A DNA stretch of 51,730 bases from CAJCBL01 sp035298965. Its GTDB lineage: Bacteria; Verrucomicrobiota; Verrucomicrobiia; Opitutales; Opitutaceae. A program made the position numbers and the translations under genes. The stretch spans positions 1 through 51,730 of the forward strand of contig DATGXO010000168.1 in assembly GCA_035298965.1 (NCBI GenBank). Direction: 5' to 3'. Positions 51,020 through 51,730 of this stretch are shown here, in pieces; positions within the stretch are counted from its first letter, which is position 1, and each line of letters begins with the position of its first letter. The notes beneath the pieces are model-generated. The model was not told the origin of the DNA. It searched no databases and saw only the letters and a program-made list of their open reading frames with translations.

Positions 51020-51730
51020 ATGTGCGGCATCGTCGGCTACGTCGGCAAACAACGTGCGGTTTCCATCATCCTCGAAGGTCTCAAACGCGTGGAATACCGC
51101 GGCTATGATTCCGCCGGCTTGGCCGTGCTCGACCATGGCTCGCTGGCCGTCGTGAAGAAGACCGGCCGCGTCGAGAACCTCGTCAAGCTCGCCGCCCCGC
51201 GCAAGTTCACCGCCACCACCGGCATCGGCCACACGCGCTGGGCCACGCACGGCGGCGTGACCGACGCCAACGCCCACCCGCACCTCTCCTCCGACGGCAA
51301 GTTCGCGCTCATCCACAACGGCGTCATCGAGAACTACGCCGGCATGAAGCGCTTTCTCGCCGGCAAAGGCTACACCTTCTCCTCGGAGACGGACACCGAG
51401 GCGCTGGTCAACCTCGTCGCCTATCACTACGCGAAGGAGCCCGCCAACGGCGACCGCAGCCGCTTCCTCGAGAGCGTACGCAAGGCCCTGCTTCACGTCG
51501 AAGGCACCTACGGCATCGCCGTGCTTTGCATCGACTGCCCCAACGAAATCGTCGGCGCACGCAAAGGCTCCCCGCTCATCCTCGGCGTCGGCGACGGCGA
51601 GCACATCCTCGCCTCCGATGTCTCCGCGCTCGTTTCCCGCACGCAGAACGTCGTGTACCTCAAGGACGGCGAAGTCGTGCACCTCACCGAGAAGGGCTTC
51701 AGCCTTTCCACCATCCAGGAGCAGGAAGAG
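51020..51730 (+). CDS. glmS: Glutamine-fructose-6-phosphate aminotransferase (N-terminal part)
   Basis: The first 237 codons are present; the gene continues past the right edge. After Met removal the catalytic cysteine is at the N-terminus (MCGIVGYVG), as in all class II amidotransferases. GLKRVEYRGYDSAG, TRWATHGGV, HNGVIENY and SETDTEALV form the glutaminase site. The isomerase domains lie outside the window. The enzyme makes glucosamine-6-phosphate, the first step toward UDP-GlcNAc for peptidoglycan and lipopolysaccharide. The neighbouring glgC also uses hexose phosphate. Confidence 0.95.
   Translation, partial: MCGIVGYVGKQRAVSIILEGLKRVEYRGYDSAGLAVLDHGSLAVVKKTGRVENLVKLAAPRKFTATTGIGHTRWATHGGVTDANAHPHLSSDGKFALIHNGVIENYAGMKRFLAGKGYTFSSETDTEALVNLVAYHYAKEPANGDRSRFLESVRKALLHVEGTYGIAVLCIDCPNEIVGARKGSPLILGVGDGEHILASDVSALVSRTQNVVYLKDGEVVHLTEKGFSLSTIQEQEE

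Overview
This is a high-G+C bacterial chromosome segment, almost fully coding, with about 46 protein genes and one tRNA. Housekeeping genes of the Gram-negative type (lspA, plsY, hemE, ileS, glgC, glmS), many lineage-restricted proteins of unknown function, an inverted-repeat-flanked GxxExxY gene and many hairpin repeats between genes suggest a verrucomicrobial genome, probably Opitutaceae-like. That placement is an inference from gene content and style; no 16S gene is present.

Layout. (1) 1-11.3 kb: 5' end of a type-2 argC, a secreted M23 peptidase, a pirin-like cupin, hemE, a receiver plus histidine-kinase protein, an orphan FRG-domain protein, then ileS, a DksA/TraR-like protein with a histone-H1-like tail, and lspA. 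(2) 11.3-18.2 kb: a methyltransferase and a 2017-residue exported DUF3857/transglutaminase-like protein. (3) 18.3-25.2 kb: amino-acid and lipid biosynthesis; serA, plsY, lysC and thrC run co-directionally on the minus strand and an ArgA-type N-acetylglutamate synthase gene diverges from serA. (4) 25.4-30.0 kb: two membrane proteins of unknown role and a CBS/DHH family II pyrophosphatase. (5) 30.2-34.9 kb: a MacAB/Lol-like ABC export operon (ATPase, permease, permease, HlyD-type adaptor) interrupted at two internal junctions by inverted-repeat-bounded segments, one of which carries the GxxExxY gene. (6) 34.9-43.6 kb: Nudix and LOG-like genes, an LtaS-like phosphoglycerol-transferase candidate coupled to a polytopic membrane protein, tRNA-Val(CAC), a Cys-rich exported peptide, an Nth-like glycosylase with an unusual cysteine cluster, rlmJ coupled to a YhcH/YjgK-family gene, and a second Nudix gene. 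(7) 43.7-51.7 kb: a large propeller-type sensor kinase, a DinB-like protein, a tandem universal stress protein, and divergent glgC and glmS around a perfect palindrome.

The most interesting signal is at 32240-32705: a compact 466-bp unit in which a GxxExxY (PD-(D/E)XK-like) gene fills the space between 30-bp imperfect terminal inverted repeats (27 of 30 positions match). It sits between two genes of one operon and has visibly lower G+C than its neighbours, so it looks like a small mobile cassette. A second 147-bp non-coding segment with perfect 9-bp inverted ends (30931-31077) lies at another junction of the same operon. Several intergenic regions carry a shared two-hairpin repeat of about 45-65 bp (2235-2296, 18275-18317, 21965-22030, 26865-26930, with a half copy at 11307-11330).

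Functions were assigned from recognisable motifs and family knowledge only; no database search was possible. Start codons were chosen from family N-termini, gene overlaps and spacing.
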